A stretch of 64,000 bases of DNA from Verrucomicrobiaceae bacterium (GTDB lineage Bacteria > Verrucomicrobiota > Verrucomicrobiia > Verrucomicrobiales > Verrucomicrobiaceae), in the NCBI GenBank assembly GCA_016713035.1, contig JADJPW010000006.1, forward strand, positions 1 through 64,000. The letters run 5' to 3'. Made by a program: the position numbers and the translations under genes. How positions within the stretch are numbered: the first letter of the stretch is position 1; each line of letters starts with the position of its first letter. The notes under the pieces were generated by a model. The model was not told where the DNA came from. It saw only the letters and a program-made list of their open reading frames with translations, and ran no database searches. Positions 1 to 8,861 of the stretch are shown in pieces.

Positions 1-1
1 T

Positions 2-145
2 GCCGATGATCATGTTTCCCGGCCGGACCTGATCCGCATACTCGGGGCCAGGTGCCGTTTGGACGACAGGAGCCTCCAGTCCGAGATCACGAGCGGAAAG
101 TGAGGAGGCGGCGAGGGAGAGGAGGAGTGGCAGGAACTTATGCAT
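2..145 (-). CDS. N-terminal part of a secreted protein, possibly sialidase/BNR-repeat type (truncated by window edge)
   Basis: Reading the minus strand from the ATG at 145 gives 48 codons that stay open to the window edge. The first 18 residues (MHKFLPLLLSLAASSLSA) form a clear Sec signal peptide with an AxA-like cleavage site. The following stretch contains PGPEYADQVRPGNMIIG, which resembles the start of verrucomicrobial and planctomycete secreted BNR/sialidase-like proteins; that family link is from memory and only tentative. An overlapping open frame at 10-288 in another phase lacks such structure. The rest of the gene lies left of the window. Confidence 0.5.
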   Translation of the reverse strand, partial: MHKFLPLLLSLAASSLSARDLGLEAPVVQTAPGPEYADQVRPGNMIIG

Positions 146-196
146 GCGGCAGAAAACATGGAACGCCGAACATTCAACACCGAACATGGCCTAGTG

Positions 197-327
197 GGCA
201 GGGCTACGCGGCTCACGCACCAAAACTCTACGCTCCATCTCAAGACAGAGAACAGATGATCTCCAGCAGATTCAGTTTTCGATTTCATGCGTAAGCCCTG
301 GCAGAGCTACGCGGCTGATGAACCAAA
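197..327. repeat. Pair of 28-bp direct repeats
   Basis: Copies at 197-224 and 300-327 share GGCAG-R-GCTACGCGGCT, then five variable bases, then ACCAAA (22 of 28 identical), 103 bp apart. The core reads on the minus strand as TTTGGT followed by AGCCGCGTAGC. The copies sit in non-coding DNA and resemble a dispersed intergenic repeat rather than a regulatory pair, since the distance is not close to a helical repeat of paired operators. No gene is carried between them. Confidence 0.5.
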
Positions 328-504
328 CGGATGTTCTGGATGTGCGCCAAAGCTTATCGAGACGTCGTTCCGCCTCTTTGGCGGCTTTGAGGCCGACTTT
401 GGTTTCGGGCGTGGCGCAGCCATCGGCCACGTCTTCGGCGAGTGGCTGGGGGAGAAAAAGCTGCCCAAAAGGCCCTTGGGAGGCCAAAAACCGCCTCCGG
501 CTAT

Positions 505-745
505 CAAAAATGCGATAAAACGATGCGCCGGAGCATCCCGGTGCCAGCGCTTGACCGCTGATAGGTGGACCGGAGCTGCTCCGTCTGTGCGATGGACGGC
601 CGCGCGGTAGGCCTGGGCTTCTCCGGCTGGGCGATGGACCACCATTTGGTAAGACGGAGCTGCCCGCCTTCTCCAGAATGCGACAAAACGCTGCCCCAGA
701 GATGCTCCGAGCCTGCGATGGGCCGTCGTTTGCTGCCACCGAGCT
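505..745. repeat. Degenerate tandem repeats
   Basis: Two related blocks start with AATGCGATAAAACGATGC (about 508) and AATGCGACAAAACGCTGC (about 677), each followed by a GAGC/GAGATGCTCC segment, giving a period of about 168 bp. A second motif, TGCGATGG followed by a variable part and GAGCTGCCCG, recurs at about 589, 630 and 714. Read on the minus strand, the array gives imperfectly repeated peptides such as GSSVAANDGPS and GSSVLPNGGPS. The copies have diverged, so this looks like a decayed array. Confidence 0.4.
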
Positions 746-880
746 GCCCGTTGCCAGGTAAAAACCGTCCAGCGCAGCCTTTTTGAAGAAAAACGTGAGC
801 AAGCAAGCCTGCGGAACTAGATACGATTGGCGCAACTTCCCCTTCGATCATGCGTTCATTAGCCTCCCCAAAGTAAACTC

Positions 881-2092
881 ATGACTGCTTCCACTCTCCT
901 GCTCCCTGCACCTGATGCCGCTTGGCGTGTCTGGAGGCCGCGTGCGAGCACGAGCAGTGGCAATGTGGACTCCCCCGTGGACGCAGCTCATTTGGCAAAG
1001 CCGCTGGTGATCGGCTTGCCCGCATCTGCCTGCCGCAGCATCGGACTCACCATCCCCCAGGCTGATCCAGATGTGATGGAGCAGCTCATCGTCACCAATC
1101 TGGAGCGCCGTGGCCTGCGCCTCGATTCCGCGAAGGGTGGAAAAAACTACCGCTGGCACCTCCTGGGCCAAGCTGCCGGACAGGCGATCATCTCTGTCGA
1201 TGTACTGGCGGACCCCTTTCCTGAAAACTTAGCTGCGGAGCACGCGGGAGATTACACCGCCGCGCTACGGCTGCTGGAGCTGCCCGCAGGCCAGCTCGTC
1301 ATCACGGAAGAGCAGGGGAATCTCGTCCTCGCAGCCGGCCATCAGGGGAAGCTCTTCCACAGCCATATTTTTGCCCAAAGCGGTGCCCCAGACGATGCGC
1401 TGGCACTGGAGCTCACGCTCGCACGTTTGGCGCTGGAGGCAGATCTGGGCGCAGGCAGCATCACGGGCGTGATTTTGGCTGGAAACAGCTTTGAGAGCCG
1501 CTTGGCAGATCGTCTGTCCAAGGCGCTGGATCTCCCCGTGCGGGCCGTGGCCGAGCTCTCGCCGAAAAAGGACTCAGATACCAAAAACTGGCTCAAAATG
1601 CTCCCCGCCAGCGTGCGTGAGGCACAGGCCGCACGGGCCAGCCGGAGCAAAATGCTGCGCTGGATCCTACTCGGCAGCGGATTGGCCCTTTCGCTCATCT
1701 TTTTAGGCTACGCCTATCTCGTCTCCCAGCAGCGCCGGGTGGATGAGCTGGAGCGTGAGGTGGAGCTCATCCGCGAGCCCGCCACAGCGGTGAAGGAGAC
1801 GGCTGCACGCTGGAAATCCTTTGCCCCTGCGGTGGATACACAGCGCTATCCGATGTTTCTCCTCGCAGAGATCACGCGGCTCATGCCGGGCACGGGCATC
1901 GTGATCCGTGATTTTGAGTTCAAGGGCAGCTCCATCGAGCTGCGGGGTGAGGCGCGGGATGCGCAGATCGCCTTCCAGTTCATCGAAGACTTCAAAAAGA
2001 ACAAAATCCTCTCCCGCTACACCTGGACCAGCCCTAGCCCCGAAGTGAAAGGCACCACCGCCACCTTCCGCGCCCAAGGCAAACTCCAGTGA
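881..2092 (+). CDS. GspL/PilM-PilN-like inner-membrane assembly protein of a type II secretion or type IV pilus system
   Basis: A 403-residue protein with the bipartite layout of GspL: a cytoplasmic actin-like half (about residues 1-255), one transmembrane helix (about 259-281, WILLGSGLALSLIFLGYAYL), then a periplasmic part with a short coiled coil (285-310) and a ferredoxin-like domain resembling PilN (about 325-403). GspL/PilM-N proteins link the cytoplasmic assembly ATPase to the periplasmic parts of the machine. It is first in a four-gene run ending in the secretin, and the next gene is 30 bp away. No Shine-Dalgarno sequence precedes the ATG. The ATPase, platform and pilin genes are not in the window. 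Confidence 0.7.
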   Translation: MTASTLLLPAPDAAWRVWRPRASTSSGNVDSPVDAAHLAKPLVIGLPASACRSIGLTIPQADPDVMEQLIVTNLERRGLRLDSAKGGKNYRWHLLGQAAGQAIISVDVLADPFPENLAAEHAGDYTAALRLLELPAGQLVITEEQGNLVLAAGHQGKLFHSHIFAQSGAPDDALALELTLARLALEADLGAGSITGVILAGNSFESRLADRLSKALDLPVRAVAELSPKKDSDTKNWLKMLPASVREAQAARASRSKMLRWILLGSGLALSLIFLGYAYLVSQQRRVDELEREVELIREPATAVKETAARWKSFAPAVDTQRYPMFLLAEITRLMPGTGIVIRDFEFKGSSIELRGEARDAQIAFQFIEDFKKNKILSRYTWTSPSPEVKGTTATFRAQGKLQ

Positions 2093-2122
2093 TACCAGAT
2101 TTCTCACTCCGCAGCCTCTCAC

Positions 2123-2671
2123 ATGCCCCTCGCTCTCACCCAACGTGAAAAAAAGCTCCTCCTCGCCTGCGTGGGCTCGCTGGTGCTCGTCGGCGGCATG
2201 CTCGGTGCCAATGAGTTCCTCAATCGCCGCCGTGCCGTGCTGGAAAAGATCACCGCATTGGAGAGTGAGCTCGAAGAGCATCGCAGTTGGTTCACAGACC
2301 GCGATTTCTGGGAAAAGCGCTCCGAGTGGCTCCAGAAAAACATGCCCACCACCGAGAGCCTGGGCCAAGCCTCCGCCGTGCTGCTGGAGGATGTGGAGAA
2401 CGACGCCCTCGATCTGGAATTCCAAGTCCTCAAAAAGCGCCTCGTCGAAGCTGTCAGCAATGAAAACTACAGCGAAGTCGCCGTGGAGGTCACTCTGCGT
2501 GGTGATCAGACGAATCTGCTCAGTTGGCTAGCCACGCTCCAGAGCCCCGAGCGCTTCCAAGCCATCAAAGTGCTGGAATTCGACCTCGATACGCGGGCCA
2601 AAGAAAAGACGCCTCAAGGCATCTGCAACCTCACCCTAGCCCGCTGGTTCAAACCAGCAGGCGGACTCTAA
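2123..2671 (+). CDS. GspM/PilO-like inner-membrane protein
   Basis: A 182-residue protein with a very short cytoplasmic N-terminus, one transmembrane helix (about residues 11-29), a coiled-coil stretch (about 33-60) and a C-terminal alpha/beta domain, the architecture of GspM and PilO. These proteins pair with GspL/PilN in the inner-membrane platform. It lies between the GspL-like gene and a GspC/PilP-like gene on the same strand with small gaps (30 and 43 bp), which supports co-transcription and a shared complex. Assignment rests on architecture and context rather than a sequence motif. Confidence 0.65.
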   Translation: MPLALTQREKKLLLACVGSLVLVGGMLGANEFLNRRRAVLEKITALESELEEHRSWFTDRDFWEKRSEWLQKNMPTTESLGQASAVLLEDVENDALDLEFQVLKKRLVEAVSNENYSEVAVEVTLRGDQTNLLSWLATLQSPERFQAIKVLEFDLDTRAKEKTPQGICNLTLARWFKPAGGL

Positions 2672-2714
2672 AAACTTCGCTCCTCATCTCCAGGACCCGC
2701 CACCCCACCACACT

Positions 2715-3524
2715 ATGAAGCACCTCCTCACGCTCCTCCTCGCTTCATCGCTCTCCGCACTCGCCCAGCAGCCTGCGGCTCCCGCAGCACCTGCGCCTGC
2801 GCCAGTTCCTGCCGAGCAAGAAGCACCGCTCACCACGGCAGAGCTCTTTGGGGACGATCCTCTCGCACCAGCAGAGTCTGAGTTCGGCTCCGCCACTTCT
2901 GCCATCGGCGCACGGCCTACGGGGCCTGTCGATCCCGATTTGCCACAGCCCTTTGACCCGAGCGTGCTCACCCAGCTCGTCGATCACAGCCCTTTCACAC
3001 GACTGGTCAGTGTCTCGGACTCACTCGTGCTCACGGGGGTGGCCTATGTGGATGGCAAGCCGGTCGTCACCCTCTTTGATAAAGACAAAAAGGAGTCTCT
3101 CGTCGTCACCAGCGAGCCGAACATGAAAGGCTGGACCCTGATCGAGGCCACCCAGTCCATCGACATCAAACGAGCCAGCGCCAAGATCAACATCGGCGGC
3201 GAACCCGTCAGCATCCGCTACGATGCCGCTGCACTCACGCCCGAGGCCATGAAAAAGGACAAAAAAGGTGATCGCGGTGACCGTGGTCCGCCTCCCGGTG
3301 GCCCGCCAGGCGGCGGAGATAAGTTCAGCCGCGGTGGACGCGGACCAAGCGAAGAAGACCGTAAAAAATTCGAATCCCTCTCTGAGAGTGCGAAGGATAA
3401 ATTCCGCAACGGCATGCGTGAAATGTTCAACAACGACAAATTCCGCAACGCCAGCGAAGACGACCGCCGTAACGCCATCCGCAGCATGTTCGACAAGATC
3501 CAAAAAGAGGATCAGAAGCGCTAA
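2715..3524 (+). CDS. Secreted Pro/Gly-rich protein in the secretin operon, GspC/PilP-like
   Basis: A 269-residue protein with a signal peptide (MKHLLTLLLASSLSALA), an Ala/Pro-rich linker (about 18-40), a compact domain at about 80-180 containing VLTGVAYVDGKPVVTLFDKD, and a charged C-terminal tail (RGDRGPPPGGPPGGG, then Lys/Arg/Asp-rich). The VLTGV-(x)n-(V/L)xDK pattern of the middle domain resembles the homology region of PilP/GspC that contacts the secretin N0 domain. Position immediately before the secretin (14 bp) fits that role. The Gly/Pro and acidic/basic tail is not typical of GspC, so the family assignment is inference. Confidence 0.5.
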   Translation: MKHLLTLLLASSLSALAQQPAAPAAPAPAPVPAEQEAPLTTAELFGDDPLAPAESEFGSATSAIGARPTGPVDPDLPQPFDPSVLTQLVDHSPFTRLVSVSDSLVLTGVAYVDGKPVVTLFDKDKKESLVVTSEPNMKGWTLIEATQSIDIKRASAKINIGGEPVSIRYDAAALTPEAMKKDKKGDRGDRGPPPGGPPGGGDKFSRGGRGPSEEDRKKFESLSESAKDKFRNGMREMFNNDKFRNASEDDRRNAIRSMFDKIQKEDQKR

Positions 3525-3538
3525 ACCGACCTATTTTC

Positions 3539-6088
3539 ATGTCACGCCACTCCCTGTTCCTCACGACGATACTCCTTCCCGGCCTCCTGCTAGCCCAGGA
3601 TGCCCCCAAGGCACCTTCGGCTCCTGTAGCACCTACACCCGCACCGGCTGCGCCTGCATCCCCAGAGGCCGCACCCGTGCCTGGCGGCCCACCCAGCGGT
3701 CCCGGCAGCTTCGGTGGTCGTGGTGGCCGCAGAGGTGGCTTCGGTGGTGGATTCGGCCCTGGTGGTGGCGAAGGTGCCGCTGGCGAAGGCGAGGCCTTCC
3801 AGATCACCGGTGAGGAAGTCATGATGCAGTTCGTGAACAATCCCGTCAGTGACATCCTCGCCATCTACGAGCGTTTGACGGGCTTTACCCTCATCAAAGA
3901 CACCAGCATTCTCGAAGGAGCCACCATCAGCCTCGTCACCCCCAAGCCCGTGGCCAAAGCAGAGGCCATCAAGCTCATCGAGGCCTCCCTGATCACCAAT
4001 GGCTATGCCATCATCACCGAGCCCGGCGGCAAGAGTGCCAAAATCCTCCCAGCCCGCAGCCAGAGTGCCCAGGGGGTGCAGTTCAGCCATGGTGTGAAGT
4101 TTTATACCAGCCCGCAGGACCTCCCCGATGGCGAGAGCATCATCACCTACTTCATGAAGCTGGATAATCTCTTGCCCGAAGACGCGGCAGAGATGTTCAG
4201 CGGCCATGTCGGACTCGGAGCCTACGGACGCATCACCGCCGTCACCACTCCGCCCGGCGTCCTCATCACCGAGACCGCCACTGTCGTAAAGCAGCTCATC
4301 TCCATCCGCGATACCATCGACATCGGAGACAATGGAGCCTCCCTGGTCACGAAATTCATCCCGGTTCAATACGGAGACGCAGCCACCATCGCCCAGATCA
4401 TCACCGCAACACTCACCGCCCAGGCCCAGGAAAAGGAAACCAAAGGCATCAACACCATCCGTGGCAACGTCAGTGGCAATGACCGGGATCGTGACCGCAA
4501 TAACAACAACGATAACAACAGCCCCAAGGTCGTTTACGTGAATGGAGCGCAGCCTCCGCAGAGCAAGCTGCCCCAGCCCAGCGCCCAAGTCGTCGCCGAT
4601 ACACGCCTGAATCAACTCCTCGTCGTCGCCTCGCCCGCAGATTACACCTACATCTCCAGCCTCATTGCGGAATTTGATAAACCCGTCGAGATCGAAGAGC
4701 CCTATGAGCGCAAGCTCAAATACGCCGCTGCACTTGATGTGCTCAGCGCCCTCACCGATCTGCTCCAAGATCCCGCCGCAGGCACTGTCCAGCTCCCCGG
4801 CGGTGGCACCATCCAGCAGCAGCAGCAGCGTGCCCTCGCCAGCAGCACCACCCAGCTCCTCGGTGGACGGAACACCCTCAACAGCCGTGGCGGCCAAGTC
4901 GGCAGCACCGCAGCCGCTGCTGCCACAGATGATGCCGCATCCACCACCACCAGCACGGGCTCCCGCGCAGACGTCATCAGTGGCCCCACCGTCGATAACG
5001 CACCCGTCTCCGTCCTCGTCGGCAAAACCCGCGTCATCGGTGATCCCATGGCGAACTCCATCATCGTCATCGGGCCAAAGGAGAGCATCGACAAAGCCAC
5101 CATGCTCCTCGATCGCCTCGATCAGCGGCCCTCCCAGGTCTATCTCGCCACCGTCATCGGCCAGCTCACGCTCAATGATGGGCTAACCACCGGCGTGGAC
5201 TATCTCAGCGGCCTCTCACGTGCTGGAGACGGCAACAATTTCAGCGCCAGCGGCATGACCGGCAGAACAGACTTCCTCGGTGGTGCCAATGGTGCCGGAC
5301 GCCTCGTCAATGATCTGCGCACCAACGCCGTCACCACAGCCTTCGGCCCCTCAGCCGGACTCGGCCTCTACGGAGCCATCGGCGACAGCTTAGAGGTCTT
5401 CGTCACCGCTTTGGAGACACGGCGGAACTTCAAAGTGCTCTCCCGTCCCAGCGTCTTCGCTTTGAACAACCGCAAAGCCGTCATCACCTCTGGCAAACGT
5501 GTGCCATACCCCAACTCGACCACCAGCAACGTCAACAACCAGAACCTCGGCACCATCATCTCCACCACGAGCTACTTGGATGTCGTGCTGAAGCTCGAAG
5601 TCGTCCCCCTCATCAATCCGGACGGCGAGGTCAATCTCACCATCTCCCAGGTGAATGACACCATCATCGACGAACGCGTCATCGCTCCGAACAGCGTCCC
5701 CGTCATCGGCACCGAGCAGCTCGTCACCTCCGTCAATGTGCCAGATCGCAACACCATCGTCCTCGGCGGCCTCATTTCCGAGTCCAAGACCAAAGACACC
5801 GAAGGCCTGCCCTTCCTCGGCCGCATCCCCGGTCTCGGGAAGCTATTCCGCAACGACAGCGATGCCACTGAGCGCAAAGAGCTCATCATCTTCATCCAGC
5901 CGAAAGTCGTCAATGACAACGCCATGCTCCGTGAAGCCTCCATCCGAGAGGACATCCGCACCAAAGTCGGCTCAGACCTCTCCCAGCGCTTCCCCGAGCA
6001 GCCGCGTGAAGAGCCTGCTCCATCCAGCGTCGAGGAGCAGAAGAAAAAATGGTGGCAAGGCCTCTTCCACCGCCAAAACCAGCCCTGA
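3539..6088 (+). CDS. gspD: Type II secretion system secretin GspD
   Basis: An 849-residue outer-membrane secretin. A signal peptide (about 1-19) is followed by an unusual Ala/Pro then Gly/Arg-rich segment (about 20-85, GGRGGRRGGFGGGF), then N0 and N1/N2/N3 domains (about 90-540), interrupted by low-complexity inserts (RDRDRNNNNDNN and a polyglutamine stretch). The C-terminal secretin domain (about 600-810) carries the conserved VPVIG, VNVPDRNTIVLGGL and GLPFLGRIPGLGKLF signatures. It forms the channel through which folded substrates or pilus-like fibres leave the periplasm. It ends the four-gene operon; surE follows after 52 bp. Confidence 0.93.
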   Translation: MSRHSLFLTTILLPGLLLAQDAPKAPSAPVAPTPAPAAPASPEAAPVPGGPPSGPGSFGGRGGRRGGFGGGFGPGGGEGAAGEGEAFQITGEEVMMQFVNNPVSDILAIYERLTGFTLIKDTSILEGATISLVTPKPVAKAEAIKLIEASLITNGYAIITEPGGKSAKILPARSQSAQGVQFSHGVKFYTSPQDLPDGESIITYFMKLDNLLPEDAAEMFSGHVGLGAYGRITAVTTPPGVLITETATVVKQLISIRDTIDIGDNGASLVTKFIPVQYGDAATIAQIITATLTAQAQEKETKGINTIRGNVSGNDRDRDRNNNNDNNSPKVVYVNGAQPPQSKLPQPSAQVVADTRLNQLLVVASPADYTYISSLIAEFDKPVEIEEPYERKLKYAAALDVLSALTDLLQDPAAGTVQLPGGGTIQQQQQRALASSTTQLLGGRNTLNSRGGQVGSTAAAAATDDAASTTTSTGSRADVISGPTVDNAPVSVLVGKTRVIGDPMANSIIVIGPKESIDKATMLLDRLDQRPSQVYLATVIGQLTLNDGLTTGVDYLSGLSRAGDGNNFSASGMTGRTDFLGGANGAGRLVNDLRTNAVTTAFGPSAGLGLYGAIGDSLEVFVTALETRRNFKVLSRPSVFALNNRKAVITSGKRVPYPNSTTSNVNNQNLGTIISTTSYLDVVLKLEVVPLINPDGEVNLTISQVNDTIIDERVIAPNSVPVIGTEQLVTSVNVPDRNTIVLGGLISESKTKDTEGLPFLGRIPGLGKLFRNDSDATERKELIIFIQPKVVNDNAMLREASIREDIRTKVGSDLSQRFPEQPREEPAPSSVEEQKKKWWQGLFHRQNQP

Positions 6089-6140
6089 TCACTGCGAACA
6101 GGGAGCTTGCCCCCGCATCCGCCCTGTTCTATCGCCGCTG

Positions 6141-6842
6141 ATGCTCGTCCTTCTCACCAATGACGACGGCATCGACGCTCCTGGGCTCGCGGCGGCTGAA
6201 CAGGCCGTCCGCTCACTCGGGTGGCGTGCCGTCATCGTCGCTCCAGACACAGAAAAATCCATGTGTGGCCATCGCGTCACCACGCACAGCCCCCTCAGCG
6301 TCGAGACGCGTGCGGCGGACCGTTTTGCCGTGCAGGGCACCCCAGCCGACTGCGTGCGCATCGCCCTCTTCGCGCTCGATCTGCGGCCCGATCTCGTTTT
6401 GAGCGGCATCAATGCCGGCGGCAATATGGGGCAGGACCTCGTCATCTCCGGCACCGTCGCCGCAGCACGCGAGGCCGCCTACCATGGCCTGCCCAGCATC
6501 GCGCTCTCGCATTATCTGAAGCGCGGCCTTGAGGTCGATTGGCCGCGCACCGCCACATGGGCCGCGACCATCCTGGGCGAGCTGCATCATGCCACCAAGG
6601 CCCCACGCAGCTTCTGGAACATCAATTTCCCCCACCTCCCAGCCGGAGAGGCCGCCCTACCACCGCGCATCCGCTGTGAGCCCGCCAAATCGCCGCTCAA
6701 TGTCTCCTTCGCACGTCGGGAAGACACGGGAGGCCTCTCCTTTGACTACACCGCATCCTATGCTGAGAGGCCGCGTGATCCCGGCTCCGATGTGCAGGCC
6801 TGCTTTGCCGATCAAGTCGCCATCTCGCTGATCAGCATCTGA
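6141..6842 (+). CDS. surE: 5'/3'-nucleotidase SurE
   Basis: A 233-residue metal-dependent phosphatase of nucleoside monophosphates. The N-terminal MLVLLTNDDGIDAPG holds the metal-binding Asp pair (D8, D9), and SGINAGGNMGQDLVISGTV carries the conserved Asn-containing loop. The usual NRSGxS loop is replaced by EKSMCGH, a modest deviation. The start was chosen at the ATG immediately before NDDG, because the longer frame starting at 5655 overlaps gspD and reads as low-complexity. Seven bases separate it from the MFS gene, suggesting a pair. Confidence 0.93.
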   Translation: MLVLLTNDDGIDAPGLAAAEQAVRSLGWRAVIVAPDTEKSMCGHRVTTHSPLSVETRAADRFAVQGTPADCVRIALFALDLRPDLVLSGINAGGNMGQDLVISGTVAAAREAAYHGLPSIALSHYLKRGLEVDWPRTATWAATILGELHHATKAPRSFWNINFPHLPAGEAALPPRIRCEPAKSPLNVSFARREDTGGLSFDYTASYAERPRDPGSDVQACFADQVAISLISI

Positions 6843-6849
6843 TCAAATC

Positions 6850-8163
6850 ATGCCGCAGCACGCTGACAACGCACGCCTCTTCATCTGGTTCCGCGTGTTT
6901 TTTAACTGCCGGTTCTACTACCCGGTCTTCACGGTGCTGTTTCTCGATCTCGGACTCAGTCTGGGGGAATTCGCCGCGCTCAATGTCGTGTGGGCACTCA
7001 CCAGCGTCATCCTGGAGGTGCCCAGCGGAGCCCTGGCAGATCGCTTTGGCCGTAGGCCGCTCGTCATCGCCGCCGCCGTGCTCATGCTGCTGGAAATGAC
7101 TGTGCTCATGCTCATGCCAGCAGGTCGGCATGATCTCATCTGGTGGCTCTTTGTGCTCAATCGCATCCTCAGTGGCGCTGCGGAGGCCTGCGCCAGCGGC
7201 GCTGATGAAGCCCTGGCCTACGACTCACTGCCAGAGGCAGAGCGAGAGTCCCGCTGGCCGAGCATCATGTCCCATCTCTCACGGGCGATGGCTCTGGGCT
7301 TCGTCGTCAGCTCCATCACTGGCTCTGTGCTCTATGATCACATCCATCTCAGCGCCTGGATCGGTCACGCCGTGCCAAAGGAGCTCTCCATGAAGCTGCC
7401 CGTGCTGCTCTGCCTATGCAGCGCCATCGCCTGCCTCATCACCTCACTCCGCATGTCAGAGCACTGGATAGTACCTGCCAAAGCACCGCTCATGGCCTCC
7501 ATCCGCCAGACATGGGGCTCGATCTGGCAGGCTGGCAGTTGGGTATGGCGCACGCAGACCGTCTTCGCCCTCATCCTCATCGGCATCGTCTTTGACAGCA
7601 TCATCCGCCTCTTTTTGACCGTCACGAGCAACTTTTACCGCCTCGTCGGCATCGAGGAATATTGGTTTGGCATCATCAGCACCGCCGTCTCGCTTCTCGG
7701 GCTCCTTTCCGCCTCGTGGATGGAAAAAAGCACCCGCAGCTTCTCCATGCGGACCAATTTCACCGCACTCGCGCTCGTCGTCCTCGGTGGCCTATTCGCC
7801 GTCGCACATCCATCGCAGGGCTGGCTCGGTGTTTTGTTCGCCGTGCCGCTGCTCATGAGCATCCGCTTCCTGCACTTCTTTCTCTCGCATTATCTCAATG
7901 CCGCCGTGGACAGTGCTCGCCGCGCCACGGTGCTGAGTTTTCGCGGATTGGCCATCAATCTGGCCTACGGCGGCCTCACGCTGCTTTTTGGCTGGCACAT
8001 CGGCCACCTCGCTCGCGAGAAAAATCTCCATGCAGACGATTTAGCCGTCTTTTCCGCCTCGCTGCGTTTTTGGCCCTGGTGGTTCGCAGGCACCCTCGCC
8101 GCCGCATTGGCCTTTCTGTGGCTGAAACCGAAAAAAGGCCTCAATACGCCACCAGCGCCGTGA
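6850..8163 (+). CDS. Major facilitator superfamily transporter
   Basis: A 437-residue, strongly hydrophobic protein with about twelve predicted transmembrane helices. The loop between helices 2 and 3 carries the MFS motif A variant GALADRFGRRPLV, preceded by EVPSG, which is typical of a subgroup of drug/unknown-substrate MFS carriers. No substrate can be inferred. It follows surE by 7 bp and its 3' end overlaps the convergent membrane-protein gene by 23 bp. Confidence 0.85.
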   Translation: MPQHADNARLFIWFRVFFNCRFYYPVFTVLFLDLGLSLGEFAALNVVWALTSVILEVPSGALADRFGRRPLVIAAAVLMLLEMTVLMLMPAGRHDLIWWLFVLNRILSGAAEACASGADEALAYDSLPEAERESRWPSIMSHLSRAMALGFVVSSITGSVLYDHIHLSAWIGHAVPKELSMKLPVLLCLCSAIACLITSLRMSEHWIVPAKAPLMASIRQTWGSIWQAGSWVWRTQTVFALILIGIVFDSIIRLFLTVTSNFYRLVGIEEYWFGIISTAVSLLGLLSASWMEKSTRSFSMRTNFTALALVVLGGLFAVAHPSQGWLGVLFAVPLLMSIRFLHFFLSHYLNAAVDSARRATVLSFRGLAINLAYGGLTLLFGWHIGHLAREKNLHADDLAVFSASLRFWPWWFAGTLAAALAFLWLKPKKGLNTPPAP

Positions 8164-8731
8164 TCAGCATCAGCGCTCCGTAGCCGATCCCCGCATACAC
8201 CGCCGCATTCCAGCGTGCTGGCTTTGCGCTGAGCCAGTTCACCCAATCACGCATCAAAAAGGGCATCCCCACAAAGTACATGCCCACAATGATCCACACA
8301 TAGGCCAGGATCGGCAGCAATAGGCGACTCGTCTGCGGCTGCAAAAAGGCCGCATAAAGCACCGGGCTAGCCGCCAGCAGCATCAGGCAGCCCAGCGCAC
8401 GCACCGCCAGGAACTCCTGCACATACACGATCATCCCGATGGTCCCCACCGCCACGATCAGCATGAACCACTTCCGCATGTTATAAAACTCCCCCATGTC
8501 CATGTTCGAGAGCAAGAACAGCGCCCACAGCAGACTCGCAGACATCAGGAGCACACCCCACTTAAAGGTACGCGGAAAAGCCTTCAGAAAAGCCTGCGTC
8601 TTCGGCCCATTCAGCATCACCCACGCGTGCGAAGCGATCAGCACCAGTCCCAGCACGATACCCGTGCCCTTCAGCGGAATGCCACCGGTGGGAGCGTCGT
8701 GGTAGAGGTAATCGTAGAGGTCGTTGAGCAT
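8141..8731 (-). CDS. Integral membrane protein of unknown function
   Basis: A 196-residue protein with five to six hydrophobic helices, starting MLNDLYDYLYHDAP. I chose the ATG at 8731 rather than an upstream start at 8815, since the extra 28 residues are not membrane-like and the shorter form begins with a plausible amphipathic segment. I do not recognise the family. The N-terminal layout (short soluble helix, then TM helices) recalls urate-oxidase-type N-terminal membrane domains, but I cannot support that. It converges on the MFS gene and diverges from the NusG-like gene. Confidence 0.7.
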   Translation of the reverse strand: MLNDLYDYLYHDAPTGGIPLKGTGIVLGLVLIASHAWVMLNGPKTQAFLKAFPRTFKWGVLLMSASLLWALFLLSNMDMGEFYNMRKWFMLIVAVGTIGMIVYVQEFLAVRALGCLMLLAASPVLYAAFLQPQTSRLLLPILAYVWIIVGMYFVGMPFLMRDWVNWLSAKPARWNAAVYAGIGYGALMLITALVAY

Positions 8732-8861
8732 GAGTTTAAAAAAGGCGCAGAAAGGGCCGGATGAGTGGCGCAAAGCCGCGCCCGGCGCAAACGCGATGTT
8801 TTCGCGGTTGCTCACTCCCTGACATGCGGCAAGTCTGCCCCTTCGTTACAGCCAGAAATAC

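Larger units (their letters stand above)
146..880. other. 735-bp gene-free region with repeats
   Basis: No frame here looks like a normal protein. A minus-strand frame (272-835) stays open for 188 codons, but it is low-complexity (Ser/Gly/Pro/Arg) and follows internal repeats, so I do not call it a gene. Visible structure: short repeats of the type GAACATTC/CGAACAT at about 161-187, two 28-bp direct repeats (197-224 and 300-327), and a degenerate tandem array at 505-745. The region separates the divergent secreted-protein start (145) from the secretion operon (881), so it should also hold both promoters, though none is obvious. Confidence 0.6.

Noticed and set aside
272..835. 188-codon open frame on the minus strand in the left gap
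   Set aside because: Low-complexity, follows internal DNA repeats and has no domain or membrane pattern; long frames are common by chance in this GC-rich DNA.
3590..4897. 435-residue minus-strand frame antisense to gspD
   Set aside because: Mirror of the secretin gene's codon bias; acidic and Gly/Asp-rich without any fold pattern.
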